Shown here: positions 22,107 through 35,150 of the stretch, piece after piece
Position numbering within the stretch: the stretch's first letter is position 1
Layout: every line of letters begins with the position of its first letter
Assembly (NCBI RefSeq): GCF_029227915.1
Contig: NC_079886.1
Span: forward strand, 5,642,001 to 5,706,000
Source: Hydractinia symbiolongicarpus
Taxonomy: Eukaryota > Cnidaria > Hydrozoa > Anthoathecata > Hydractiniidae
DNA length: 64,000 bases
Direction of reading: 5' to 3'
Notes under the pieces: model-generated
What the model saw: only the letters and a program-made list of their open reading frames with translations
The model's database searches: none
Told to the model about the DNA's origin: nothing
Translations under genes and position numbers: made by a program

Positions 22107-23480
22107 CTAGTCAATAAGGCCCGTGGAGAAATCCACTTAGGCAAAAGGATTAGCAGTGCAGATACAAAACAAAATTTGTCGAAGTTTAGTTCATTCGTTG
22201 CCTGTAATGTGTAGAGGTTAAAACCTTGATCAAAATAATTTATGGGATCATATCTTTACGACAAACGCCTAAGGAGATATAAAAAAAAATGTTGCTGACG
22301 TTAGCAATGACTTGTCAAAAACCCCAAAAAATTATATACCTGTTGCCTTTATCGTATAGATCTTGAAACGATGATAAAGAAAATGTATAGGATCATGCAT
22401 CTTTGACAAACCGATATTGCGGTTTAAAGGTTTTTGATGAAGTCATCAACCCATCCATTTCGAAACGCATTCGGGGACCCAGGTTTGGTAAACTTACCCA
22501 AATTTGACTTAGGTGGTTCCTAGTTAACCACACGGGAAAAAACATTGACGTATCCACTTCATTTTCAAGTTATTTAGCCTAAAAGTTTTAAATGCATTGT
22601 GATGGCTTCATTTATTTAATATAGGATATTGACGTTAAGTAGTGTTATAGACGTCGCGCCGCGAGGTCAGATACATTAACAAATCGGACATAAGTTTTTT
22701 GGCGACATCAAGGAAAAAAAACAATATCCACTTTGGCGGTCACAGATGAATACAACTTTCGTACTAATGTATAGACTAGTCGATAAAGCGCGTGGATCCA
22801 CTGAGGCAAGATAAAAATGAAAAAGATGCGTAATTTTACTTTTGATGACGTCAGCAACCTATTCACAAAAAATTAAAACCTTATTTTCACATTGCCCCTA
22901 TTGTGCAGAGCTTAAAATGCTGATTAAGAAAATGTATGTGATCATGTGGTTTTGATAAACTGTTGATGAGATATAAAGGGTTTTAAAGTTTACTGACGTC
23001 AGCAATGGCACGTCAAAATTTAAAAAAGTATTTTACAACTTTATATACCTCTTGCCTTCATTGTATAATCTTGAAATACTGAACAAGAAAATGTATAGGA
23101 TTGTGTACGTTCGACAAACGGTTGCAGAAAAATTAGGGTTTAGAGGCTTTATAATGACGTCATCAACCCGTCTATTCCGAAACGGTCTCGGGGATCAAGG
23201 TTTGGTAAACTTACCCAAATTGGTCCCAGGTGGTACCTACTTACCTACGCGGTGAAAATCATCGACCACATCGTTTCCAAGTTAATTGGCCTTAACGTTT
23301 TAGGACACTGTAATGGCTTCATCAATTTAATGTAGGATAATGACGTTAAAGTAGTGTTATTTTCGTCCCGGCTTAACATCAGAAAATTTAACATATTAGA
23401 CATGCATTTTTCGTCAACATCAAAGGAAAATGAAGACATCCACTTTGCCTGTTACAGACATACAAACACACAGCCACTCT
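22107..23480 (+). mobile_element. Array C: two ~0.7 kb CTAGTC-type elements head to tail
   Basis: Unit starts CTAGTCAATAAGGCCCGTGG at 22107 and CTAGTCGATAAAGCGCGTGG at 22776. Each start has a GTGGA...TCCAC hairpin followed by an ACTTAGGCA- or CTGAGGCA-type motif. Interiors contain GATCAA...ATGTATAGGATCAT blocks, GACGTC-centred palindromes, CCCAGGTTTGG and a GACATCCACTTTG tail. The second unit ends in a degraded CAGACATACAAACACACAG tail. The array begins 60 bases after the end of MFS unit 3. There is no coding capacity. Confidence 0.85.
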
Positions 23481-23870
23481 TCGAATTCGACAGATTTTCT
23501 TTAAACGGAAGCAACCCATAAGACAAACATGATGTTTAGGCTAACCTTATGACGGGTAAGCAATTGGCATTGAAATAACTTTCTTCAGGATTACTTTGAA
23601 AATGAGACAACCATCTTCGGCTTGCTTTTTAAGTTGATAAATAAGAGATATGGCGCGTACATTGTAAGCGGAGGGTAGAATTAAATTATTATATTTATAA
23701 CGACCAGTCGGGCTTTTAGAACAAAAAAATTGTTTAAGTAGTAACCCCTTGATTTGGGTACTTTTTTACTTAGTAAATTCTAACGTTACACCACGTCGTA
23801 AGAAAGTGTCCCGGGCTTTGCGTGTCATGGACTGACATAGTCACTCAAACAAGAGTATTATAATATAGGA
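23481..23870. other. Intergenic, no gene recognised
   Basis: No coding frame, RNA gene or repeat landmark was found. Confidence 0.4.
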
Positions 23871-23879
23871 TAGATAAGT

Positions 23880-24560
23880 TGTGGTATCCCGCGTCGAAAC
23901 ACTGAGTTAAGCCACGAGTAACTGTGTGAACCTGTGTTAATCACCACGTTGAGCGATTTATAAAGCTTTAAACTGTACAACTAAGTATGCTAAGTATATA
24001 CATATAAACTGTGTCTCCCATCTGCAGAGGCAATACCCCTTTTATATAACATTTTACATTAAAACACAGGATGCACTCTATTGTTAACACTGGGCTAAGC
24101 GCTTTCAAATGTGCAGGTTAACCGTGTTACATATAAGCCTCATACCCCTTTCAAAAAAATTTATCACAGCTTCGGTTTAAAAAAAACTGAAAACAATTCG
24201 TTGTTAATAATGGGCTAATCGCTTAGTACAGGTAAACCGTGTCGTGAATCTGTAAAGTGTTACACCCTTTCCCAAAAAATCTTTATCGCAGTTTTGGTTT
24301 CAATAAAAACACAGGAACAGCATACCAGATAAATGAACTGTTAACCCATCCGTACAGCAATAATACTCTTTTCAAAAGCACTATATTACAGCTTCGGTTT
24401 AAATCAAACACAGAAAACAGTATGTTGTTAACACCAGGCTGAGCGCTTAATACAGGTAAACGGTGTTGCGCATATGTGTAGACGTAACACCTTTTTCCAA
24501 AAAAACAAACATTATCGCAACTTCGGTCTAAATAAAACAAAAGAAACAGCACTTTATTAC
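23880..24560 (+). repeat. Minisatellite-like array, ~100-127 base monomers
   Basis: Recurring landmarks in order: TTGTTAACAC..GGCTAAGCGCTT, ACAGGTAAACCGTGT, a TAACACCCTTT..CCAAAAAA stretch, ATCGCA..TTCGGTTTAAA, AAAACACAG. The TTCGGTTTA landmark occurs near 24173, 24294, 24393 and 24520. A leading module with GCCACGAGTAACTGTG lies at 23915. The same family is present at 33840-34530. Confidence 0.75.
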
Positions 24561-25029
24561 CCTGTCGAGCTAAAAAAAAATTTTATTCTGGGAAATAAGT
24601 TTTCATGACAGTAATAAAAGGTTGAGCTACCTAACTCAATTTAGCATAAGAATTATTGTTGATAATTTTGTTGTAGCCAGCTAAACGTTTGTGGCCAAAA
24701 TTTTAAAATGGGTTTCTTTAAGATCTATCCGTGGCTAAAAAACGTGACAATATTTTCATCCTACTATGCGAAAACATACAAAAAATTCCCAGAGGGTCAA
24801 AATTTTTAAAAGAGATAAAGATCAAAATGAGACCTGCAATGCTGATACCATCATTTCTAAAGGAAAATGGCCTTTGTAAGTTTTTCTTTTGGGTTCTGCC
24901 TTGATTACAATAATTTAACTGCGTGTAAGAAAAACAAAATCCGCAAAGAACGGGTTTTACCGGAATTTTGTGTAAAAAGCTTCACGCAACCATTTTAAAC
25001 AAATTACGGCTATTATTAAAGAGGTAAAG

Positions 25030-25632
25030 CCATTAAAATACACTTATAATTTTAAAGTTAAATACCTTGGAGACGATGTGGTTTCGTCATTCAATTTTTA
25101 CTGCGTGAGTAACTAGGGACAACCTTGGACCATATTGGGTAAGTCTCCCATCATACATGAGTCACTGAATTCATTTCGGAAAAAGGGGTTGATGGCGTCA
25201 TCAAAAAACATTTAATCCCTGATGTGATTGTAAAAACTACACGATCCTATAACTGGGTCCTTACTGAGGTGATCAATTTTCTAGTAACAACTTTCTCTTC
25301 TACTCCTGCTTAAGAGGTTTCTTGCTCGTCAAAAGTACAAGATACTATACATTTTCTTGAGCAGGGTTTTATGCAATAAAAAGTACTTTCAAACACATTT
25401 AAAAAAATAGGTTTGGTACATTGGCGAATATTTGCTGACGTCAGAATATCTCATTAAACGTTCGTCAAAAACACACGTTCCTATACATCTTCTTAGCGTT
25501 TAAAAATCTAAACATTTCAGGCAGAAAGTATTTGTATTTGCGCTGCTGACATCACTAAAACTCCTAATGCAAGATATATTTTTCCATTGTTCTTCTGTCT
25601 AAGTGGATTTTTTTCCCGGGCTTATCGACTAG
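25030..25632 (-). mobile_element. CTAGTC-type element, reverse orientation
   Basis: Read on -, it starts at the CTAGT of 25629-25632 followed by CGATAAGCCCGGG and CCACTTAGAC. It contains the GCTGATC/ATGTATAG block and ends with the GATGACGCCATCAACCCC, CCGAAATG and GTTACTCACGCAG landmarks near 25100. The far end is unclear; a CGGCTATTATTAAAGAGG tail in the + orientation at 25007 belongs to a different fragment. Confidence 0.7.
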
Positions 25633-25870
25633 TCCATTATAATAATACGGAAACCGCTCACGCTGACTGTCGTTTTGGCTTTAAATGCCTTACTTGTTAA
25701 TTGCCTAGACGTTACGGCTAGACTGACATCACATTCATTAAATAAGAATAGTGAATAACTGACATATCCTCTTATGTGGGTAATTAGAGACGACCTGAAG
25801 CCAAAACGGGACCAATTTTTAAAGCTGGGTCAACACAATCATCTTGGGATCCTTTTAGGCACATTGAGCC
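25633..25870 (-). mobile_element. 3' end of a second reverse CTAGTC-type element
   Basis: Immediately right of the previous element. The - strand reads an AATTAC..., AGTGAA..., then CCGTATTATTATAATGGACTAGT ending, the tail that precedes unit junctions in the + strand arrays. This is therefore a two-unit head-to-tail array in reverse. The left part is degraded. Confidence 0.5.
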
Positions 25871-28779
25871 TTATAGACCATTCAGAATCCAGCAGATCTT
25901 TACCAGCCTAATAAGGATTTTTACCAAAGGCATGCTTTTCATTGCGGATCTTCCATCGCTTTTTTGGTTTCTTTTCTCTCCTGCATAAAATTGTTAACTT
26001 TGATTTAAAATTGCCTAAGAAATTTCAAAATTTTTCCTCTCTGTTGAGTGCGACATGTTGAAAAAGATGTCGAAGAAAAGGATCGTTCTCTTTTACCAAC
26101 TAGATGGACTATAATGTACGTTTGTTTAATACAACAACTTTACACAGTTTTATTTTCCAGCGTTTCAAGGAGGAATTTTTTATTAAAGGTGGAATTTTCA
26201 TTAGATAAGGAAGTTTCATTGGATGAACATTGGTCCCATCAGCATTCACGGTCTAGCTACCTAAAATCTCTCTTGCTATCTCGAACTTTCCGCTATCTGG
26301 AAATAATTTGTAGTTTCTTGGGACAAATTATAATCTTTCTCTCTCTCGACCCTTCATATTAAGTGTCTCTGAGAACTGACTGATAAACTGACTGATATCG
26401 TTGTATAAGGAGAGAAATAATAAATAAATATTTTTTGGTGACATTTTTTCATGAAGTACACATGTAACTGGTTTTTCTGAAAATTAGCGATTTCAAAAAT
26501 ACAGGGAGTTTCAAAGTAGTCATTCATTTAATTACTTCTTTTTAGCTTTTTAAGATCTCGTAATGACAGTACGTTGATAATATCGCAATTTCTTGCCTTT
26601 CCAGAATGGTCTGCACTGATGGTTGTCGAAGCTTGTGTTTGTCTCTTTTGGTTTGATGTTATAATATCTACCAAGAAGCACCTTTTGAGACAAAATGAAA
26701 ATTGTTTTCTTGGGTTTTAATATGTAATGAACATTTAGTTAAACTTGAACTTGAACTTATAAAACCGGTGAACTTATTAATTAGTAAAATCAAGTTTAGA
26801 ATCGTGTTGTTAGGATGTAAAAAACAAATTACCATTCTGACACTAAAACCTGTGTGAGGAACCGCTGTGGTACGGTACTTCTACTCTAAGTTGTGGTAAA
26901 ATAAAGTAGGCCTTATTTTATTAAAAACTCAGTAAAGGAACCTTTTAATCGAGGAGATGTCACGCTTAAAACGTTTATTGGTACACAGCGTATGTTTATT
27001 CTCTGTTTGCGAATGTTTAGCCCACCTTTAAGAAAGTTTTTGTCATGAAGACATGCAGTTATAGTTACTTCCTTTACGAAGAAAATCGAATGAAATGAAA
27101 GAATTTCAAACCCTAACGTTTACTTTGAATTTGTAACACCAGATGTTATTCGAAACGTCTTTTACTGTTAAAACTGGTTAACCCTTCTTCCTAGATAAAC
27201 TTGAAATCTGAACTACTCTGAAGATCCTAAAAATGAAGTTAGCATTTATTCTGTATGTCGCGACTGAAAATAAGTATCGCTCGGAAGAACCAAGCTTTAA
27301 CGCCCGTCTTTTTTAAATCTCGTCGTAAACAATAGTCCAATAAATTCGGTGAAGGGAATGAAAAGTAAACATTACCTTGTCTTTTATTTCAACTATTCAA
27401 TATGAACATATTGATGACGGAAGTTAAATATTCTCTTCAGGTGGGAGGTGGGAATAAAAATAGAATACCGAAAATTTCTAATAAAAATTGTAAAATAAGA
27501 TTGTGTCCCACGCTTATTTATACGCAAAAGTAAATCCAGATTCACTTGGAAAAAAAATCACCACTCTCTCTTACATCAACGAAAGGCTATTGAATTATAG
27601 ACAACTCTGATGCTGACTATATATTCGGTTTCGAAAAAGAACGTCTCAAAGCAAGAAAAAACAAATCTGTCTCTAACCCGTTACTACTTTATATATGAAC
27701 TGCTGTGAAAACAAGACAAGTGGATAATGCGCCACACTCCTTCAAACTTTTTCGACCTTTGTAAATAATAAAGGGGCCAAATAATATCAAATCAAATAAA
27801 GAGGAACTTTAATACCTAACTCACGTGACACTATGTCTGCAGGATCACTTAAGGGCACATAACACCATTGGTCTGATTTAGTGTGTTCCAGTATGGTAGT
27901 GACTCGACTCGCAACAAAAACTATATATATATTTTTCGTTTTACGTTTGAAAAATATAAGAACACCAGACTGGCAGTCCAAAGTTGTTTCTGGTATTACT
28001 GAGCAATAGACACTAAAGCACCTGGATGATACTTTTGCAGCACTTTCAATCAGTAGAAATGGTGCGTTTTCAAAAGTAATCAAATAAAGAAAACATTGCT
28101 TTTCATTCGCAACCCTATTGTGTATGTTAGAAAAACATAAGCACTAAGAGTTTGTTTTTGCTGATTTTTTTATACATTAAAAACATTTTAAAGTAGAAAA
28201 TATCAATTACACGCCGGTCAATAAAAAAGAGATAGCAATAGAGAATTTCAAGCTAGACATAGCGTTAACTCATGTAAGAAATATCATATTCGACATTTTA
28301 AGCTTCGACGGGCGAACTTCCGTTAACTTCCTATGGGTTAACGACTGGGTTATGTTATAATGTTTCACATGTCAGCCTTTGTGTCTGTGAGCGGAAACAG
28401 TAGCGACAAGCTTATACGAACCAACAACTTGTGTTAAAGAAATGTCAACAGGTGGCTGATAAAATGGGAAATTTCCATTTTAAAGATTAACCCATAAACC
28501 ACAAAGTGGGTTGCATTGTTATCAATATTTTCAAAAGAATGCAACATTTATCTCAACAACATGTACACCCCACACACCGTAAAGCAAAGCATGAATATGA
28601 CAACTAAATCATTTTATTGTTAGAAAGATTTTGAGTCTAGCTTTATATATAAAAGGAGTTTGTAGTAGAGAAAACCTTGATACTTGTGTAATTTTGATTT
28701 TTGCTGACAACAGGCTGTATGTAAATGGCGTTCATCGAAATAAATAAAAAGGTAACTGTTATTTCTGTTTCAGTGGTAA
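25871..28779. other. Intergenic, no gene recognised
   Basis: Frames up to about 100 codons occur (for example near 26048-26362 on + and 27787-28083 on -). They lack a convincing start, splice context or recognisable family. Confidence 0.4.
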
Positions 28780-29018
28780 GATAATGTAACAGGATAGTAG
28801 ATTAATTATTTCTATGAGTTTTGTTTAATGTTTGTGAATATTTATTATCTGCTGCCAAACTCACCAAATCACTACTGTGACGATGAGTTGTTTCTCTTTG
28901 TTAAAAAAATAATTTCAAACTGAAGATTCGTCCTACTAATATTTAAATACCACCAGCTTGTTGTTGCTTTTACATATTAGAATGATAAAATCCCAAATGA
29001 ATATCGAATTATTACTCA
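28780..29018 (+). repeat. Dispersed repeat R, left part of a split copy
   Basis: Shares TTTAATGTTTGTGAATATTTATTATCTGCTG and AAATCACTACTGTGA landmarks with copies at 55236 and 60345. It is cut at 29018 by array A; the matching right part resumes at about 32515. Confidence 0.65.
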
Positions 29019-32000
29019 CTAGTCAATAAGGCCCGTGCAAAAATCCACTCTTAGACAGGATAACAGTAAAAAAGAACCGTTATTTAAATTTTGATGACGT
29101 CACCAAGGATCTGTCAAGAGACAAAAAAAATTTTTTATGGAAATATGTTTTCACATTGCCTCTATTGTGTAGAGCTTAAACTGCTGATCAAGAAAATGTA
29201 TATGAACATGTGGTTTTGATAAGCGATGAATCAGATATAAGGTTTAAAGTGTTTGCTGACGTCAGCAATGGCCCGTCAAAACCTCCAAATTTTTTTTTTG
29301 AAATTTGTATACATGCTGCCTTCATCGTATAGACCTTGAAACGATGATCAAGAAAATGTATAGGATTATGTACTTTTGACAAACGGTTGCGGAGATTAAG
29401 GTTTGAATGTTTTTTGATGACGTCATCAACCCGACCATTCCGAAACGGATTTGGGGACCCAGGTTTGGAAAAATTACCTAAATTGGTCCTAGGTGGTTTC
29501 TAGTTACCAACGCGGTGAAAAATCATTGACGTCACCATCTCGTTTCCAAGTTATTTATCCTCAAAGTTTTAAGTGCATTGTAATGGCTTCATTAATTTAA
29601 TATACTTTCCTTTGACGTTAATATTATTTTAACGTTAAAGTTTGGTAAATTACAGAACAATTTCATGGGCGATGTTTTACAGACTTTGTCAAGGAAAATA
29701 GTGAAGAATACAATCCACTTTGCAAAAGTCACAGACAGACAGAACTGGCGTATTATTATATAGACTAGTCGATAAGGCCCGTGGAGAAATCCACTTAGGC
29801 AGATGGGCAATAGAAAAATAGGTTGTTTTAGATGTTTTGCTGACGTCAGCAGTGAAGATCCCAAAAAAGTTAGAGAAATTTATTTTATTATTTTATTGTA
29901 ATGTGTAGAGGTTGAATCACGCTGATCAAAATAATGTGTAGGATGATATGTTTTCGAGGAACGCAAAAAGAGATATAAGTGTTTAAAAATTGTGCTGACG
30001 TCAGCAAAGGCCCGTGAAAACACAAAAAAAATTTTTTTAGAAGTTCATGTACCTGTTGCCTCCCTCGTATAGATCTTGAAACGCTGATCAATAAAATGTA
30101 TAGGATCATGTACTTTTGACCAACGGTTACCGAAATATTGTGGTTTAAAGGTTTTTTGATGACGTCATAAACCCGTTCATTCCGAAACGGATTTGGGGAC
30201 CCAGGTTTGGAAAATTACCCAAATTGGTCCCAGGTGGTCCCTAGTTACCCACGCTGTTAAAAAACATTGACGTCACTAACTCGTTTCCAAGTTATTTGGC
30301 CTCAAAATTTTAGGTGCACTGTAATGGCTTCACTAATCTTAATTAACTTTCCTTTGACGTCAATACTATTTTAGCGTTAAAGTTTGGTAAATTACAGAAC
30401 AATTTTATAGGCGATGTTTTATAGAATTTGTTAAAGAAAATTGTGAAGAATATAATCCACTTTGCAAAAGTCACAGACAGACAGAACTGGCGTATTATTA
30501 TATAGACTAGTCGATAAGGCCCGTGGAAGAATCCACTCAGGCAGAAGATTAGGTTGTTTTGCTAACGTCAGCAGTGCATACGAAAAAAATTGGCGAAATG
30601 TGGTTTATCTGTTGCCTGTAATGCGTGCAGATTAAAACGCTAATAAAAATAAGTGTTCGCAAACGCATCAGGAGATATATATAAGTGTTTTAAAATTTTA
30701 AAATTTTGCTGACGTCAGTAAACTCCTTCAAAGTACAAATAAAAAGTTTCTTTAGAAATTTGCACAAAATTCACTTAGGCAGGAGTACATTGGGAAAGAG
30801 AATCGTAACTTGTATTTTGAACACGTTAATCAAAAGTGTCAAAAACATCAAATTTATATCTGGAAAATTATTTATTCGGTTACATACTATCCTGTTCCTC
30901 AAAAATATACACAAATGTAAAAATTATATAACAGGTTAAGAACACAAAATCTTAGTGACCTATAGCAACCATTTTAAGCGTAAATGTCAAAAAAGAATAA
31001 GGAGTAAATTTTGAATGAACAAAAATAATATTTTTAGAATATATACGGTCCGTCCTCACAAAAGTTTACATAAAATGTAAAACAGATTGGTTTTTGAGGA
31101 GCATATCCAAATCAACGAAAATCAGTTCATTTAGCATGTCCTATATTGCCTGTGTCCATAATTCTTCCAGATAAATGTTATGAAACACATCAAATTATAG
31201 AAAAATAAGGCATTTCATCATACAATATAAAAAACAACAAAAGTTTTAGTCAGAACAATTAGTAATTTTTTCAGTACTTAAATTGCCAATAATGTCTACA
31301 ACCCCCTGTAAAAATAACCTAGCATTTTACATGTAGGCTGACAAAAGTTTAATAGGATACGTCAGAAACAAAACAATAAAAATTAACTTAACACACACGC
31401 TTTAAATTCTGAAAAAAATTATTCCACTTGTCATACTGCTTGGGTCCCCTTGTACAGTTTACAGGAAATGTGAAAATAATTATACTCTTAAAAAATACAT
31501 TTTACTATCCTGGCCAAAGTTCAAGTCTTTGAAAGATTTTGTAAAGCTAGCTAGCTAGTTTGTTACATCATAACTCGTGATCATAAAAGAAGAGAAGTTT
31601 AACGTAGGTAAACTAAGATAGCTAGCTATAGATAATAAAAAGAGGAATAACAACAGAATTCATAGATTAGAGTTAGCCATGGGATGGGGGGAGAGCAGGA
31701 CTTGGAGAGGCTAAATTAGCTAGCTAACAGTAGCTAAGACCCCCAGTTAAGTATATCTAAACTGGGAACACTTAGCTACAACTAAAGCTAGCTATTTATG
31801 CTTAGTAAAACACATATAAAGAGAAACAATAGTAATGTAAAGTTAGTAACATTACAGTGAGTTCAACAAACCAAAGTTTTCCGTTTGTTAGTCTGCTAAC
31901 AGCTTTATGTAGCATTTTAAATTTTAGGACAAATATGCAACGAAATGTCAACAAATATGGCTACTTTAAGAATTTTAGGCTTTTGGGTGGGTGCCTTTTG

Positions 32001-32496
32001 CTGAAAAAAGGGAGCCTGCTTGCTCCAGCGACATAAAAACCAAACGTCTAAAAATATAAAAGTTCTTACTACCTGTGATTTCAAATCGACTTCAAACTCT
32101 AGCCTTTATTTTCTACTTCTAACTTTCTTTACTTCTAGCTCCACTTCTCACTTCCTACTTAACATTTCTACTTCTTCACTTGAACTTTCTTCTTTTAAAA
32201 CATTCTTTTTAACTATGCTCTTTTCACTTTTTTCAAGACGAAGGGACCGTTCTTTTTTTGTTGTTTTTTTCGGTGTCGAGGGACACCATTTTGTAAAGAA
32301 AGTTGTTAAATTTATTTCAGCATATCAAGTTGCTCTATTTTGATCACGTGATGTAAACAAAGTAAACCTGTTAGCAAAATTGATATAACTTTTTCGGAGA
32401 CTTCAAAGGAAATTTCAGCTACATCAAAGGAAAATAACGATATCAAAACTTTGCCTGTCACAGACAGACGGACACACTTAGCGTATTATGATATAG
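29019..32496 (+). mobile_element. Array A: short, short, long CTAGTC-type elements head to tail
   Basis: Unit starts lie at 29019, 29765 and 30507 (746, 742 and about 1990 bases). Each starts CTAGTC(A/G)ATAAGGCCCGTG with the GTGGA/TCCAC hairpin. Short units contain the GCTGACGTCAGC and TGATGACGTCATCA palindromes, an ATGTATAGGAT block, the CCCAGGTTTGG and GTTACC.ACGC landmarks, and a CACAGACAGACAGAACTGGCG tail followed by TATTATTATATAGA. The long unit keeps both ends but its interior is different: AT-rich, ACAAAATGTAAAA-type repeats and, near 31540-31800, AGCTAGCTAG-rich sequence. No coding potential is convincing in any unit. Confidence 0.9.
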
Positions 32497-33070
32497 ATTC
32501 CAAAAATATTGGGGTGATTCCGGAAAAACAAAGTACATCTATTGACATTGAACTTTTGTACAGAAAGTCAAAGAAGGCAGAGAATCAGTGAAGTGGATAA
32601 TTAAGCATAAGAAATTTGTAAAACCGTCAGTCAGGGTCTGTTTGTTTTAAGAAGATTGTTTAGCCTATACTTTTTGAAAACGCCATTTGCATGTGGATCA
32701 TTCAGAAACGGGTTGGTTGGTACTGCAACGCCAGCCTAATGTCTAATACATTCATGTCGTGGGAGACACCGAGGAAGCTAAAAAATTACACATTCGTTTT
32801 TGGCCACTTGCCTGTTTGATATTTCCCACGTTACTTAAGTGGAATCGTCTTTGATTCAAAGTTTAGAATTTATGCTTGCAAATGAGTCAGTCATTGCTTT
32901 TGTTACCATGGTATAGTTTTATGGACTCAAAAAACTTGTGTAGTTAAAATTTAAAATCCGCGTGGTTATTATTAAGAGCCTTCTTTGCAGGACCCACATT
33001 GATAATAAGAAATGAGTTTAGGATTTCGACACGAAAAAAATTAATCACGAGGTTTGCAATATTTTCAATC
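32497..33070 (+). repeat. Dispersed repeat R, right part of the split copy
   Basis: Contains CATCTATTGACATTGAA, AGTCAAAGAAGGCAGA, GATAATTAA, the GATCATTCAGAAACGGGT landmark, GAGGAAGCTAAAAA, a CGTCTTTGATTCAAAGTTT motif and TTTCGACACGAAA, in the same order as the copies at 55.4-56.0 and 60.5-61.1 kb. Confidence 0.7.
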
Positions 33071-33830
33071 ATGTTTACGAAAGAATGAACTAGTCTAAGG
33101 TTGCTAAACTTTTACGCAATTTCAATTAGTAGCATTGTTACAATACCAGATTAAAAACGTTATTGTTAATCTTATAGTGATGACGGAAACGGCATTTTTT
33201 ACATAAATGAATAGACACTTCCTGAATTTATTTCCTTTAAAATGCCGCCGCATTTTTTTGAAAATGTTTGAATAAAATATATAAAATAATGTTACTGATG
33301 ATCATTTAAAGCTGATCTCCCGCAACAAAACAAGTTAATTGGCTTTTGCGAGGCGGAATCTTTAAAATCGCCTGATATAAAACAAAGTCCAAATCAGAAC
33401 AAGTAGGTTTGTTGTTTATTTACCCGGGGTCTTTAAATTTGCTTTCTTTTTATTTTAAACCAATAGAAATGCAGCATTATTTTGAACTTTGCACTTCCTG
33501 CTGTATAGCTATTTTTAAATAACCAGTACGGTTCTAAACTAGTCAAGCTAAAACATTCTTGATCAAAACTGTCACTGTAAAAGCAGCTGTGTTTGAAATT
33601 TCGTAGTTAGATCCGAAACAAATCTAGTGAGAATTGTTGAAGTCCAAACTTTAGAATAAGTTCAGAAAAAAAATTAAAGTAAAATGCAGATACCATATCT
33701 TTGCAAATTCTTTTTTAAAGATTTGAAATTCCCGTTGAATATTCTGTAGTTATTGTAAGGAGTCTTTAATCATAAATTAACGTATTTTTGTTCACCAAAT
33801 GAACTTATTGACGTCAATTTTGTGTGATTA
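33071..33830. other. Intergenic, no gene recognised
   Basis: AT-rich. No coding frame or known repeat was found. Confidence 0.4.
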
Positions 33831-34530
33831 CGTAAAGCAAAAGTAGCCGGGAGACCCAGCGTCGATTCGTCAGGTAAAGCCCCGAGCTACTGTGTTACCA
33901 GGCGTTCTACACTTGGTGGAGCGATTAATAAGAACTGCAAACTGTACCAGATAAACATATTGACGTCAATTTTGTGTGATTACGAAATTAAAAGTAGCCG
34001 GGAGACTTAGCATCGAATCGCCGGGTAAAGCCACGAGTAACTGTATTACCAGACGTTCTACACTTGGTGGAGCTATTAATAAGAACTGTACACTTTACCA
34101 CACGATCAGGTGGAGCACTTTAGTACGTGTATACAGTATGTCCGTGTTTCTGGTGTAATATATTTTTCAAAAAATAACTTTACTGCAACTTCAGCGGAAA
34201 TAAAAACACAGTTAACCATCCGTTGTAACCCTATCGTAGCGAAAACACAGTCAATATTATTTTATTTTGCTTAATCGTGACACTGTATAATATACACCTT
34301 GTCACACGTCCGTATAAGAGAGTAATCCGCTTTTCCAAAAGAATCGTTATTTTGCTTCGATTTACATAAAAGCACAGAAAACTGTCCGTTGTTAACACTA
34401 GACTAAAGCTCAGTACTGTTAAATCTTGTCGCACATGCGTAGAGGCGTAACACCCTTTTCCAAAAAAATTGATCGCAACTTCGTTTTACATAAAAACACA
34501 GGAAATAGCCTGTAAGTACCCGTCTTTTAC
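33831..34530 (+). repeat. Minisatellite-like array, second locus
   Basis: Two near-identical ~130 base modules (GTAGCCGGGAGAC, AAAGCC.CGAG.(A/C)TGT, GGCGTTCTACACTTGGTGGAG, AATAAGAACTG) start near 33845 and 33994. They are followed by monomers with TAACACCCTTTTCC, GATCGCAACTTCG and AAAAACACAG, the same family as 23880-24560. Confidence 0.75.
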
Positions 34531-35150
34531 GGCTCGCGAGCGGAATCGGCGATTGAGAGCGATTAAGAACAAAGGGTTTGTATTTAAACTAGTGTGTTAA
34601 TGTAGTAATACATTTAATTTCATCACTTAATATGTTTCTTTTGACTAAATATAAAAAATTTAAATCATTAAATTAATCAGAGAAATAAATTAATTTATTG
34701 AATTTATTTTAACCAATAATGAGGTGCTGTTATTGTGGAATTTCATCTCCATCTGTCCCTTTAAGAACAAGTACACCTCAATCTAAACTCAAATATTGTT
34801 CGTCTACTTCTGCTAGTTGGCTAAATTATTTTCGTGTTTGTGAAGTCCTTATTCTTATCTTATTACAAAAGATGTGTCCGGCAAAGTGGATGTGTTCATT
34901 TTCCTTTGATGGAGCCGCAAAGTTTTCGTCCAATTCTTAGGGAAAGAGACAAAATGTGGGGTTTCATTCAACTTTAGTCAAAAATACTCATTTTTATTTT
35001 ATTCTTGGATAAATCGTATGTCTAGTACATGTTAAAAAAGTGTTAGTATATTTGGAATTTTCTCAGGAAGAATTGCACATTGAAGCCCAAATAACTGACG
35101 TCATCTTCTATGCGCATACCTAGGGACCACTAAAATGGGAACAATTTCCT
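34531..35150. other. Intergenic with a reverse array-element scrap
   Basis: Near 34870-34930 the + strand reads GGCAAAGTGGATGTGTTCATTTTCCTTTGATG. This is the reverse of the TCAAAGGAAAATGAA..ATCCACTTTGCC tail of the CTAGTC-type elements. The remainder shows no gene. Confidence 0.5.

Noticed and set aside
26048-26362. 104-codon frame on +
   Set aside because: It begins at a non-ATG codon, has no splice support and no recognised domain.
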